From Grimontia indica (GTDB lineage Bacteria; Pseudomonadota; Gammaproteobacteria; Enterobacterales; Vibrionaceae): a DNA stretch of 64,000 nucleotides. Positions 1-10,036 of the stretch are shown here, piece by piece; the first letter of the stretch is position 1, and every line of letters starts with the position of its first letter. Position numbers and translations under genes: made by a program. The notes under the pieces are model-generated. The model worked only from the letters and a program-made list of their open reading frames with translations. It was not told where the DNA came from and did no database searches. Where the stretch lies: assembly GCF_000333895.2 (NCBI RefSeq), contig NZ_ANFM02000022.1, positions 62,001 to 126,000 of the forward strand. Reading direction: 5' to 3'.

Positions 1-1047
1 AATCGGGTCTTTCACATCAAAGAAGTGGTTAGATAGCGAGAAGAAGCCAGAGATTTCGTTGGTTAGAAGCTCTGCGAACTCTGCGGTGGTCATCCATTTC
101 AGGAAGGTCTCAGCCGCTTCTGGGTTCTTAGACTTTGAGTAGATGCCCATACCAAGGTCAGTGTGGTCGCTGAAATAACAAGCATCGCCGCGTTTCTCAA
201 CTGGTGGCGGGAACACGCCCATGTTGACTTTTCCACGGAAAGTGCCGATATCCCAAGAACCTGCTGGGTATACCGCCGCTTTGCCATCAGCAAACATTTT
301 GATCGCGTCGTTATAGCCGCGCTTATCAAAGTCATCGCCCATGTAGCTTGCCCATTTACCGAGCTCGCGGAAGGTATCGCGGTAAGGTTTACTGTCGACG
401 CGCTCTTTACCGGTTAGCAGGCCATCACGGCCATCTTCACCTTTCCAGTAGGTTGGACCAATGTTCTGGAACCCCATAGTCGCGGCTTCCCATTTGTCCT
501 TGGTGCCCATTGCCAGCGGCAGGTAACCTGCGCGCTTGGCTTTTTCCAGCGCCCAGTAGAAATCGGCTTTGGTCACTGGCTCATTTACGCCGACTTCTTT
601 AAAGATGTCTTTGTTGTAAAAGAAGCCATGAATAACAGATGCCATTGGCAAACAGAACGTCTGTGCGCCAGAGTCCGTCTGCCAAGGTGCCAGAGCAAAA
701 CTCGGGAAGTTCTCCATGCCTTCCATTTCGGTCACTTCTTTCAAAAGACCGCGCTCGAAAAGACCCAGCGAGCCATCAAAAGGGCGGCAGGCAATTAAGT
801 CACCCGCGGATTCACTTTTAAAACGTGCTTCCATGTCACCGTTCCACTTGGAGGCATCCAGGTCTGGTGGTGAGCGGTATTCCACTTTGATGTTTGGGTA
901 GTGTTTGTTGAACGCTGGGATGATTTTCTCGTTCCACACTGCGTCATCACTACGCCATGAATCAATCACCAGCGTGGTTTGTGCATTCGCCAGCGTTGAA
1001 GCGGCAAAGGTCAGTGCTGCGATAGGCAGCAGGGCTAATTTCTTCAT
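1..1047 (-). CDS. ABC transporter sugar-type extracellular binding protein (C-terminal part outside window)
   Basis: The minus-strand frame is open from an ATG at 1047 to the window edge, so the C-terminus is missing. The first 23 residues form a Sec signal peptide (MKKLALLPIAALTFA, then LANA before the mature QTTLVIDSW). The body reads like a family 1 solute-binding protein (maltose/glycerol-3-phosphate type): DSWRSDDAVWNEKIIPAFNK near the start, then YPAGSWD and a C-lobe segment KNPEAAETFLKWM. It would bind a sugar in the periplasm for an ABC importer whose permeases should lie beyond the left edge. The start has a strong AAGGAG that overlaps the TAA of the upstream chemoreceptor gene, so the two are translated from one message. 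The ligand cannot be told from the sequence. Confidence 0.85.
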   Translation of the reverse strand, partial: MKKLALLPIAALTFAASTLANAQTTLVIDSWRSDDAVWNEKIIPAFNKHYPNIKVEYRSPPDLDASKWNGDMEARFKSESAGDLIACRPFDGSLGLFERGLLKEVTEMEGMENFPSFALAPWQTDSGAQTFCLPMASVIHGFFYNKDIFKEVGVNEPVTKADFYWALEKAKRAGYLPLAMGTKDKWEAATMGFQNIGPTYWKGEDGRDGLLTGKERVDSKPYRDTFRELGKWASYMGDDFDKRGYNDAIKMFADGKAAVYPAGSWDIGTFRGKVNMGVFPPPVEKRGDACYFSDHTDLGMGIYSKSKNPEAAETFLKWMTTAEFAELLTNEISGFFSLSNHFFDVKDPI

Positions 1048-1057
1048 TCTCTGCTCC

Positions 1058-3031
1058 TTAAACGCGGAAGTTTGCAATCAGGTTTTGCTGGTCTTGGGCC
1101 AGGTCTGCCAGCGCTTCACTGCTCGAAGCTGATGCGCGTGCATCTTTCTCTGCTTCGTAGGCAACGTGCGCGATACCGTTGATGTGTTCTGCGACATCAT
1201 GGCTCACCTTGATCTGCTCTTCGGTGGCTTGAGCAACATGCACTGCCATCTCATGGATAGACTTCATGCGTGACACGATGTCTTGCAGGGTTTCATCCGT
1301 CAGGCGCGTCTGGGTCAGACACTCTTCCATTTGCTTCTGACTGCTGCTCATGGTTTCCGCCATACGTGACGCATTACCTTGCAGGTTGTTGATCATCAGC
1401 TGGATTTCTTCCGTCGACTGCTGGGTGCGAGTCGCGAGAGCGCGCACTTCGTCTGCAACCACCGCAAAACCACGGCCATGAGAGCCTGCACGTGCTGCTT
1501 CAATCGCTGCGTTGAGTGCCAGCAGGTTGGTTTGCTCTGCGATGTCTTGAATCACGTGCAGGATTGAGCCGATGTTGTTGGAGTACTGGTTCAGCTGTTG
1601 GGTGTTGTTCACGGCTTCTTCAATGTTGCCAGAGAGCTGTTCAGTCAGCTGACGGCTGCGGGAGACCTGTGAACGACCACTGTTCGCCGCATCGTTAGTG
1701 CTTTCTACTTCTGATACGGTCAGCTCAGTAGAGCGGGAGATTTCCTTGGCGCTCACTTCCATCTCAGAAATCGCCGCAGCGACTTGGTCGGTACGGGATT
1801 TCTGGTCTTCCACGCGTGACATGGCACTTTCGCTAACGTTCGCCGCGCGACTTGCTTCATCCAGTAGGTGCTGTGCGCCATCGCCGAATTTTGCCAGCGT
1901 TTGTGACATGGTGTTCGCCAGTTCATCTATTGAGCGGCTCAGCTCACCGAACTCATCCTGTGCGTTGTAATTCGCACGGGTGCGCATGTCGCCGTCGGTC
2001 ATTTTGTCCAGCACGTTTCGGATCAGTGCCAGTGGTTTTTGAATACTACGCGTGGTGCTGACGCCAACCCAAAGGCTGACAACAGCGGCAATGGAGGTCA
2101 TCAGGAATACATAGAAAAACGCTTCGCTCACCGCGGATTCTGCATCTTCACGGCTGCTGGTCGCCAGTTGTTGTGCATACTGAGCGTAACCTTCAAGCTG
2201 GCCTTGAATATCATCCATCAAACGGTTTGTGCGTTGGTTCTCTTGCTGGAGACGCGCGTTGATTTGTTGTTGTTGGCTCAAGACATCAATCAGGCCCTTG
2301 TCTCCCAATGTTAGGGATTCAACTTTCTTCAGATTGCGTGAGTAACGGGCTTTAACATCATCTTCTACGTTAATCAGCTCAAGGCGTTTGAACGCGATTT
2401 CGATGTCCTTTGCCATGGTGGCACGAAGCTTATCAAGGTTGGTGTCTTGATCAGCTCGGCGCAGCATTTTCAGGTCACGGGCAATACCACTGGTAATGAG
2501 TTCTGCGCGGTTGTGCAGTGAGCGCTTCACAGAAGCTTTTTGCAAAAGAAGGTTAGCAGCCCACTGGTAGGTATCCTCTAAACGCAGGAATTTAAGATCC
2601 AACGCTTCTCGTTCAGCGATCAGCTGGTTGGATTGCTTCTGCAGTTCAATCAATACCTTTGCTTGCTCAAAGTAGCCATTTGACGCCTGAGCGATCGCAT
2701 TTAGTTGCTGACGTTCAGCGTCAGTTGGGCGGCCCTGTTGAGCAGTATTGAGCGTGTCGAAGAAGCGGCGTTTTTGCTCTTCGAACGTTTGGTCAATCTG
2801 ACTCGCTTCAGATGGGTCGTTATGAAACGTTCTGACCAACAGATTGGTGTGCATCAACTGAGTGATCAGGTTTCCGGATGCGACCACCATTGGAGTGGAT
2901 TGGTCGGTGATTTGTTCAACTTTGCCCTGTAGGGTCTTGGCGTTGAACAGGCTAACGCTGCTAAGTAATGCCATTAATACGAACATTAAGACAAAACCTG
3001 CAACTGTTCTCTGTACGACGGACAACTTCAT
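1058..3031 (-). CDS. Methyl-accepting chemotaxis protein
   Basis: This 657-residue transmembrane chemoreceptor relays a periplasmic signal to CheA/CheW. An N-terminal membrane segment (about residues 8-30) is followed by a mostly helical periplasmic domain of roughly 260 residues and a second membrane segment near 305-325. A HAMP linker follows ([20 protein letters not shown]). The cytoplasmic coiled coil carries the highly conserved hairpin tip ([18 protein letters not shown]). No CheB/CheR-tethering pentapeptide is seen at the C-terminus, which ends NLIANFRV. The gene is 10 nt upstream of the ABC sugar-binding protein gene and in the same direction, so the receptor may sense that binding protein or its ligand; this is inference from context. 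Confidence 0.93.
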   Translation of the reverse strand: MKLSVVQRTVAGFVLMFVLMALLSSVSLFNAKTLQGKVEQITDQSTPMVVASGNLITQLMHTNLLVRTFHNDPSEASQIDQTFEEQKRRFFDTLNTAQQGRPTDAERQQLNAIAQASNGYFEQAKVLIELQKQSNQLIAEREALDLKFLRLEDTYQWAANLLLQKASVKRSLHNRAELITSGIARDLKMLRRADQDTNLDKLRATMAKDIEIAFKRLELINVEDDVKARYSRNLKKVESLTLGDKGLIDVLSQQQQINARLQQENQRTNRLMDDIQGQLEGYAQYAQQLATSSREDAESAVSEAFFYVFLMTSIAAVVSLWVGVSTTRSIQKPLALIRNVLDKMTDGDMRTRANYNAQDEFGELSRSIDELANTMSQTLAKFGDGAQHLLDEASRAANVSESAMSRVEDQKSRTDQVAAAISEMEVSAKEISRSTELTVSEVESTNDAANSGRSQVSRSRQLTEQLSGNIEEAVNNTQQLNQYSNNIGSILHVIQDIAEQTNLLALNAAIEAARAGSHGRGFAVVADEVRALATRTQQSTEEIQLMINNLQGNASRMAETMSSSQKQMEECLTQTRLTDETLQDIVSRMKSIHEMAVHVAQATEEQIKVSHDVAEHINGIAHVAYEAEKDARASASSSEALADLAQDQQNLIANFRV

Positions 3032-3361
3032 TGTTCTCTCACTCTACGACAGTCTGGCGATGGGGATTCAAACACTGCGCGGCATAGCACGGCAGCCTTG
3101 AGTCACAACGGCTTCCAAATTTTTGCCTCTAAATAAAGGCTTAGGAGAAACCAAAAAAAAGGCCGGGGATTGTGACATCAAACATTCATATCGGCACACC
3201 GTACGTTGTTCTTTAATGAAAAAATGCTATCTGACGCACAAATAATTCGCGGATTAAAATAAATACTGAACAAGTGTATCGAAAGTGATTCTTGTGTGTA
3301 TGGATTACTGGCCGTTTAGTCTGGAGGTGTATGGGTTTGCGGTGACGAGTGACAGGCACAA

Positions 3362-3387
3362 AAAAAGCCCCTTGTACGGGGCTTTTT
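3362..3387 (-). terminator. Rho-independent terminator after the 3410-4165 gene
   Basis: GCCCC and GGGGC arms around a TTGTAC loop are flanked by A and T runs, so it can work in both directions. It lies 22 nt past the stop of the minus-strand membrane-anchored protein. The rest of 3032-3361, upstream of the chemoreceptor, holds no gene that I can support. Confidence 0.8.
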
Positions 3388-3409
3388 AATAAGAAAGGGG
3401 GTTAATGTG

Positions 3410-4165
3410 TTACCACTTTTTCTTAGGCGCAAACAGTTCGTCCAACTCGTCGCCTTCTTTTTCTTTTGGTTGTTGGGCAGCAGTGGTTTTATTCAGCGCG
3501 GAATTGACATCTTCCAGCATAGCGGAGAGGCTTTCTTTCGCTGATTGACAGTATGGGTCATTCTTAGCGCTCACCACATCCAACGCCTTTTTCAGCAATT
3601 GTTGGGCAGTGCCCATCTGGCCTTTGATCTTCGCATCGTTTACGCGTTTCAACACATTCTCGATGTTGATCTTCATTTGCATCTGCTCGAGGCGCGAGTT
3701 TTCTGCCACGAACGCTTGTGTTTGCATGCGACCTTTGGTGTGCTCAGCTTTGATGACTGCGCGCAGACGTTTGACCAGTTTCAGCATTGAAATCGCTTCG
3801 CGATCGCTGTCTGGTACGCGGAAAGAGGTGGACTCTTTGTTTTGGTAAGCCTGTTTGATTTGGTTAATTTGCTGCTGCACATCTGCGATGCGTTGAGGTA
3901 GGGAACGATCGCTCTTGTCTATCTCATGCATGGTTTTAAGGGCGTCGAGAATTTTCTGGTTCAGACAAACCAGCAGGGTTCCGCTATAAGGCAGGTTGTG
4001 TGCGTTACCGATCAGCTCTTCAGTGGCATCAATAACTGCAATATATTTAGCCATTTCTTGGCGCTTTGATGACTCTACGCGCTGGCGCTGTTGGGCCATG
4101 ATGTTGTAGCCAACAATAAGACCAAGCAAAATGACGCAGAGGCCAACAATTAAGGCGATATTCAT
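3410..4165 (-). CDS. Membrane-anchored coiled-coil protein of unknown function
   Basis: I do not recognise a named family for this 251-residue protein. Residues 4-24 form one hydrophobic helix (ALIVGLCVILLGLIVGYNIMA) that should anchor the protein, followed by a charged, helix-rich cytoplasmic region with many Q, K and E residues (for example QQQINQIKQAYQNKES) suggesting coiled coil. The C-terminus is acidic then basic (GDELDELFAPKKKW). The gene stands alone on the minus strand, divergent from cysB 319 nt away and followed by its own terminator. Proteins of this build next to cysB are, as far as I know, usually annotated as hypothetical in vibrios. The coding call rests on length, composition, and start and terminator placement. 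Confidence 0.75.
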   Translation of the reverse strand: MNIALIVGLCVILLGLIVGYNIMAQQRQRVESSKRQEMAKYIAVIDATEELIGNAHNLPYSGTLLVCLNQKILDALKTMHEIDKSDRSLPQRIADVQQQINQIKQAYQNKESTSFRVPDSDREAISMLKLVKRLRAVIKAEHTKGRMQTQAFVAENSRLEQMQMKINIENVLKRVNDAKIKGQMGTAQQLLKKALDVVSAKNDPYCQSAKESLSAMLEDVNSALNKTTAAQQPKEKEGDELDELFAPKKKW

Positions 4166-4418
4166 AAGTGAGCGTCGATAATCCCAGTTAAAACGATGAC
4201 TGCCTAAGATACACGATCTGCAGATAGGGTCATAGTTTGTTAGTACTATTTTCGATCTTAGCTAAATTCTGACGTAGCGTAACCCTTTTCTCCAACTTAC
4301 TGCGTTTGAACGCACGTTTATTCACAGCGCTATCATTAAGTTATTTCCCACATTCCTTGTTTATAAAGCCTGACCGGACAAGGTATTTTGGGCGCTGTAT
4401 AAAGGTTACGTGCTATAA

Positions 4419-5459
<1,041 letters not shown>

Positions 5460-5540
5460 CCAGCTCTGCATCTTCAGCTTGTTTGGGTATATACTTCGCC
5501 TGTTTTTCCGGTGATCCCGCATTGCGGGTGGAGTACTTTC

Positions 5541-6749
5541 TTGTCAGTGCCCTTCGATGTTCTCTCTGAACGCTTTACTCAATTAGATACTTTACTGTCT
5601 GCGCACAAGGCGTTTTGGCAGGGCGTCCCCTTTGATTGTCTCGACTTACCGTGGCGTGAGAGCCACCCAGAACTTTGCGAATGGTTGGATGCACAATCTC
5701 TCGATGAACTGGAAAACTGGAAAGCAGACCCTGCAGCGTTGTCCAAGGTGCTCAGCAAATGGCTTCCTGATGCAGAAGCGCTGGTTGGCTTATCTGCAAT
5801 AACGCCTCAAAATTCTAGTAGTGTTCCTTGTGACGCCCATTGGTCGACTGGCGTTCCCGGCCGTAAATGGTCACAAATCAGCACGTTTACCTCGGCTGTG
5901 CATGGTGGAGAGGGAGAGCGTTGGCTGGAATGGTGCGCGGGGAAAGGATATCTCGGGCGTATTCTCGCGGTGACGAAAAATGCCAATGTTACCAGCCTGG
6001 AATGGCAACAAGCGCTTTGTGAAGATGGGCAGGCATATGCCGACAAACATAAGCTGCCGATGCAGTTTGTTCAGGGCGACGCCTTTGCAAAAGAAAGCCA
6101 ACAGCTGGTAGACAACTGTGATCATGCGGTGGCGTTACATGCCTGCGGCGATTTACACGTGACACTGTTACGTCACGCAGTGGAAGCCAAACCGACTTCG
6201 GTGTCGATTTCGCCATGTTGCTACCACCTGATCCAGAGCAAGCAGTATCAGCCTTTATCTTCGTTAGCAAAAGCATCCGAATTGTCGCTCACCAAACATG
6301 ACTTAAAGCTTCCCTTGCAGGAAACCGTGACGGCTGGGCAAACCGTCAGGAACAAACGTTTTATCGAAGTCAGCTTTCGATTGGGCTTTGATGCCCTGCA
6401 GAGACGCTTATCTGAAACTGAGAAGTACCTTCCGGTTCCTAATGTACAAAAGTCTTTGTTAAATGAGGGGTTTGAGGCATTCTGCTGTTGGGCTGCTGAA
6501 CAAAAAGGCATCACTTTGCCAAAAGATGTTCACTTCGATGATTTCCTTAAAATCGGAGAAAGCCGGTTCCACACCGTAGAGAAAATGGAGACCGTTCGGA
6601 CACTGTTCCGCCGGCCACTCGAAATATGGTTGGTTCTCGACAGAGCCCTTTATCTGACGGAAAACGGGTACCACACTGATATCTCGACATTTTGCTCTCG
6701 GGAACTGACACCGAGGAATTTGCTGATTCATGCCATAAGGAAAAAATAA
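5541..6749 (+). CDS. Class I SAM-dependent methyltransferase
   Basis: The 402-residue protein has a C-terminal-half methyltransferase domain: the SAM-binding motif I WLEWCAGKGYLGR (about residues 132-144), a following acidic region, ALHACGDLHVTLL, and SISPCCYHLI, a signature of the Methyltransf_32-like group. The substrate (RNA, protein or small molecule) cannot be inferred. I chose the TTG at 5541 as start because GGTGGAG sits 7 nt before it; a GTG at 5511 would add ten residues but has no ribosome site. The stop is directly followed by the ATG of the exporter gene (stop 6747-6749, start 6750), so the two are translationally coupled. Confidence 0.8.
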   Translation: MSVPFDVLSERFTQLDTLLSAHKAFWQGVPFDCLDLPWRESHPELCEWLDAQSLDELENWKADPAALSKVLSKWLPDAEALVGLSAITPQNSSSVPCDAHWSTGVPGRKWSQISTFTSAVHGGEGERWLEWCAGKGYLGRILAVTKNANVTSLEWQQALCEDGQAYADKHKLPMQFVQGDAFAKESQQLVDNCDHAVALHACGDLHVTLLRHAVEAKPTSVSISPCCYHLIQSKQYQPLSSLAKASELSLTKHDLKLPLQETVTAGQTVRNKRFIEVSFRLGFDALQRRLSETEKYLPVPNVQKSLLNEGFEAFCCWAAEQKGITLPKDVHFDDFLKIGESRFHTVEKMETVRTLFRRPLEIWLVLDRALYLTENGYHTDISTFCSRELTPRNLLIHAIRKK

Positions 6750-7472
6750 ATGGCACTGAGCACGGAAGAACTCGTCTTAATTACGCTGGCATTAAGTGCC
6801 GGCGCTTTCGTTCAGAGCCTGATTGGTTTCGGGCTTGCCATTGTTTCCGCCCCTATTCTCATGTTTATCGACCCCTCGTTGGTGCCTGCCGCAGTGACGC
6901 TTGTGACGCTTGGACTCGCCATCGTGAATACTTGGCAATATCGCAGCCAGTTATCACTCAAAGGGATTGGCTGGGCGTTCGTTGGGCGTATCCCCGGTAC
7001 CTTTGTCGCTTCAGCTTTGCTTTTTTATCTCTCCGTAAATGCACTTGAACTCGTGATGGGCGTTGCCGTTCTCATTGCGGTGGTCGCCAGTATCTTCAAA
7101 TTTGCGGTAGAACCGAACAATAGGAATATGTTCTGGGCGGGGTTTGCTGCAGCCATCATGGGCACGACAACCGGGATTGGCGGGCCACCCATGGCCTTGG
7201 TGCTTCAGAAGCTGGATGTCGTTAAACTCAGGGCAACGCTTGCTGGTTATTTCATTTTCAGCTGTGCGATTTCATTAGGTGCACAAGCGCTAGCGGGGTA
7301 CTTCACCTTGTGGCATTTGAAAGTCAGCCTGATTTCACTGCCATTCGTTTTGTTATCTTCGGTGCTGGCGCTCCGTCTTGCGCCTTTTGTCAGGGCCGAG
7401 TGGGTGAGATATGGACTGCTGATCTTATGTGGTTTTGCCGGTATCGCGCTTCTCAGCAAGGGGCTTGCTTAG
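6750..7472 (+). CDS. TauE/SafE (TSUP) family membrane exporter
   Basis: The 240-residue integral membrane protein has about eight hydrophobic helices and the two internal halves usual for TSUP proteins. Each half carries a glycine-rich signature: SAGAFVQSLIGFGLAIVSAP near the N-terminus and GTTTGIGGPPMALVL in the middle. The family moves sulfite, sulfoacetate, taurine-derived sulfonates and other small organic anions. Position directly behind a methyltransferase gene and two genes after cysB makes a sulfur compound a reasonable guess, but the substrate is unproven. A bidirectional terminator follows the stop. Confidence 0.85.
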   Translation: MALSTEELVLITLALSAGAFVQSLIGFGLAIVSAPILMFIDPSLVPAAVTLVTLGLAIVNTWQYRSQLSLKGIGWAFVGRIPGTFVASALLFYLSVNALELVMGVAVLIAVVASIFKFAVEPNNRNMFWAGFAAAIMGTTTGIGGPPMALVLQKLDVVKLRATLAGYFIFSCAISLGAQALAGYFTLWHLKVSLISLPFVLLSSVLALRLAPFVRAEWVRYGLLILCGFAGIALLSKGLA

Positions 7473-7491
7473 TCGATTTCACAGATGCAAA

Positions 7492-7518
7492 AAAAGCCAG
7501 CGATAATCGCTGGCTTTT
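7492..7518. terminator. Bidirectional terminator between convergent genes
   Basis: A 12-bp stem (AAAAGCCAGCGA with TCGCTGGCTTTT) and a TAA loop separates the exporter gene (plus) from the DUF3943-type gene (minus). A and T runs on both sides serve both directions. Confidence 0.88.
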
Positions 7519-7537
7519 CTTATTGCTCGAAGGCCTT

Positions 7538-8425
7538 TTAGAACTTCAGGCTGACCTGCATACCAATAAACTGGCTGTCATATGGCGCACCGGCATCTGC
7601 TGCGTATCGCGCTGCATCCTGGTTGTTAAACCAAGGGTCGTAGTTCATCCGCACTTCAGTGTCGCCCTGCCACAAATTGGTTACCCAGCCGTGGATATGA
7701 CCCACAGGGTTTAGCAGGAACAGGCTGACGCCACCCAAGGTGTCCGAACCCAGCACTTCGCCACCGTCTGCGACGATGTTTTGCTCGGTCAGGTACATCC
7801 ATTCACCCACTGCGGCACCAAACAGCGGTGTCACGATGATGTCCTGAATCGATGGCACTTCCGCGAAAGCTTCAACACCATACTCCCAAAAGAAGGTCGA
7901 CATAGTGAACGAGTAGAGGAAAGACTCAAACTCTGTGAAACCAGAGTGGCGGGCTGCAGTGTAGTAAACACCGCCAAAATACGGGTGCATCACATAGTTC
8001 AGATAATGGTCGTCTTTATCCCAAACTGGGCCAGCAGAGACGTTGTCCCACCACTTTTTACCGAGGTTGGAAAAGTCGCGGTCTTCCGGTGTCCAGTTGG
8101 TCACGCTCTCCGGCAGGAAAGTCATCAGGCCAACGGTAGCCACACTCAATCCTAAAATGGTGTAGGTCTGACCCATCAGATAATCCCAGTCTTTACCTGA
8201 AGAGGTTGACAGGTATCGAGGTAAGCCTTGCGAACGATACTCATTGACATCGAAAGCGTAGCCAGTGTCTACAGGCTGAGCATTGTCTAACGCCGGCAGC
8301 GAATAGGCGCTGGCCGTGTTGTAGTGATATGCCTGCTGTTCGAAGTTGATTGTGGACGCATCGAAAGCGGAAACAGAATGAGTTACAAATAAAGCGGCCG
8401 CGGCGATAGTAGAGCGAAAACGCAC
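7538..8425 (-). CDS. DUF3943-type outer-membrane-associated protein
   Basis: I take the GTG at 8425 as start (GGGAGAT 5 nt before it), which gives 295 residues with a clean signal peptide (MRFRSTIAAAALFVTHSVSA). A TTG ten codons upstream lacks a ribosome site. The mature protein is rich in aromatic residues, has a few hydrophobic stretches (TILGLSVATVGLMTFLP; SLFLLNPVGHIHGW), and ends in F after an alternating pattern (GMQVSLKF), as outer-membrane proteins often do. The HPYFGGVYYTAAR and FWEYGVEAFAE segments resemble those of the DUF3943 family, whose function is unknown. It sits alone, convergent with the exporter gene. Family assignment is from memory and moderately sure. Confidence 0.75.
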   Translation of the reverse strand: MRFRSTIAAAALFVTHSVSAFDASTINFEQQAYHYNTASAYSLPALDNAQPVDTGYAFDVNEYRSQGLPRYLSTSSGKDWDYLMGQTYTILGLSVATVGLMTFLPESVTNWTPEDRDFSNLGKKWWDNVSAGPVWDKDDHYLNYVMHPYFGGVYYTAARHSGFTEFESFLYSFTMSTFFWEYGVEAFAEVPSIQDIIVTPLFGAAVGEWMYLTEQNIVADGGEVLGSDTLGGVSLFLLNPVGHIHGWVTNLWQGDTEVRMNYDPWFNNQDAARYAADAGAPYDSQFIGMQVSLKF

Positions 8426-8574
8426 GTAGGATCTCCCACACAAACAAAATGCCAAACCTCATCACATCGTCAAGAGTGGGGGGCTTGGCATGAAAAAAAG
8501 TCGAATTTAATGACGCTGAGTCATTCGGCACTATTCGGTACGTCCTTTAAGAAGAATGCCGAGACAATTGGTTA

Positions 8575-9762
8575 CTACCCGATACCGTGTGCTAATTGTG
8601 AGGCAATCACGGAAAGGCCGCCAATCATAGCAATGGAAAGGGCTACTTTTCCACCGAAAACTTGATATTGGTCGCGATTTAAACCTAAACGGCGTACTTT
8701 CTGAGCCATCAAAACGGGAAGTACAACTGCCAGAATCACCAAAGCTATTGACGCAAAACCCAGCGCGGTAATGAATCCTTGCGGATAGAACAAAGCGACT
8801 AGCATGGGTGGAAGAAAAGTCACTAAACCAGTCTGAAAACGGCCTTTTACCGAAGCTGGGCGCTTTAGCATGTCAGCGATGAAGTCGAAAAGCCCCAGAC
8901 TGACACCAAGAAACGACGTTGCCAGTGCCAAATCAGCAAATAGTGAGATCGCATTGGCGATGCGAGCTGAATCTACTGCAACACTGATGGATTGAATAAA
9001 CATCCCCAAATTTGTGTTTTCAGCCAGCGTAGACGCGCCCAAAGCGCCAAAACTCGCAGCTTGCCAGAGCAAGTAAATAACCAGTGGCAGGGCGGAGCCA
9101 ATCAGCATCACTTTTCTTAATACGTGAATATTGAGCCCGGTGTAAGCCACCACTGACGGAATACTGCCGTGAAAGCCAAATGAGGTGAACATGACAGGAA
9201 TCGCTGCAATCAATAGCCCTTCCTGCAGTGGCAAGGAAACCAGATTTTGCCCTTCTCCCAAGGGAAGCAGTAATGCAAGGGAGAGCCCAAGAAGCACGAC
9301 TTTCAGCAGAAACAACCCTCGGTTAATGACATCAACTTTTTGAGTGCCCAACATCACCACGGTTGCCACCAGAACGGTAAACAGAATGATACCTGCGCTC
9401 GGTGGTATCGATTCCGTCGCTGCTAATGCGGTCAGTTTATGGTGGAACTGGCCTCCGCCACCTGCAATGTAGGCAGCACAAAGCGCATACAACAGAAACA
9501 GAGTGGCAGCGCTCGCCACCCATTGGCCCTTTTTCCCGAGAAACTGTCTGGCGAGACTGTTTAAGGTCGCGTTAGCAGGTGCATGTTGATGAACCTCAAG
9601 CATCAGTAAAGCGGTATAGCTCATGAGCATCCACATCGCGATCATCAGAATCAGCGAATGAGTAAATCCCAACCCTGCTGATGCAAGGGGAAGGGCTAAC
9701 ATACCTGCACCAATCGTGGTGCCAGCGATGATCAAAGTGCTTCCTAAAACTTTATTGCGCAT
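8575..9762 (-). CDS. tyrP: Tyrosine-specific proton symporter TyrP
   Basis: The 395-residue permease of the hydroxy/aromatic amino acid family has about eleven hydrophobic helices. Its N-terminus (LGSTLIIAGTTIGAGMLALP) and internal segments (PVMFTSFGFHGSIPSVV; ADLALATSFLGVSLGLFD) match E. coli TyrP more closely than Mtr or TnaB, as I recall those sequences. It imports tyrosine using the proton gradient. It is a single-gene unit. A near-perfect TyrR box lies 12 nt upstream of the ATG, and the tyrR gene itself is in this window at 51909, so repression or activation by TyrR with aromatic amino acids is likely. Confidence 0.9.
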   Translation of the reverse strand: MRNKVLGSTLIIAGTTIGAGMLALPLASAGLGFTHSLILMIAMWMLMSYTALLMLEVHQHAPANATLNSLARQFLGKKGQWVASAATLFLLYALCAAYIAGGGGQFHHKLTALAATESIPPSAGIILFTVLVATVVMLGTQKVDVINRGLFLLKVVLLGLSLALLLPLGEGQNLVSLPLQEGLLIAAIPVMFTSFGFHGSIPSVVAYTGLNIHVLRKVMLIGSALPLVIYLLWQAASFGALGASTLAENTNLGMFIQSISVAVDSARIANAISLFADLALATSFLGVSLGLFDFIADMLKRPASVKGRFQTGLVTFLPPMLVALFYPQGFITALGFASIALVILAVVLPVLMAQKVRRLGLNRDQYQVFGGKVALSIAMIGGLSVIASQLAHGIG

Positions 9763-9773
9763 AATCGACTTCT

Positions 9774-9791
9774 TGTAATGATATGTTTACA
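9774..9791. promoter_or_regulatory. TyrR box upstream of tyrP
   Basis: TGTAAT-GATATG-TTTACA differs from the TyrR consensus TGTAAA-N6-TTTACA at one position. It sits 12 to 29 nt before the tyrP start codon, where TyrR would overlap the promoter or the start of transcription. A weaker TGTAAA-N6-TGTAAT sequence occurs further upstream, near 9857. Confidence 0.75.
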
Positions 9792-10036
9792 TTTTAAGTG
9801 TTGTATAGGGTGAATACTGCTGTAACCCAGCCAGAATATAGAGTTCTGCTTTGCTGTAAAGTTATATGTAATTATTTAAGTACGATTGGTGTAATTTATT
9901 ATTTACGATTGTGCTGGGGTATCTCTTGCTGTGAAAGTAGGTTGAATTTGAGTCGCATCAGGTGAGTATTTTTTGTGCTTGAACGGGCTTCCTGATAACG
10001 TTTGAGTATTAATACAGTCCGAACAAGGAGATATCG

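Noticed and set aside
3076-3101. Possible FliA (sigma-28) promoter before the chemoreceptor gene: TCAAG-N13-GCCGCGCA on the minus strand
   Set aside because: Only the first half of each element fits the consensus; too weak to list as a feature.
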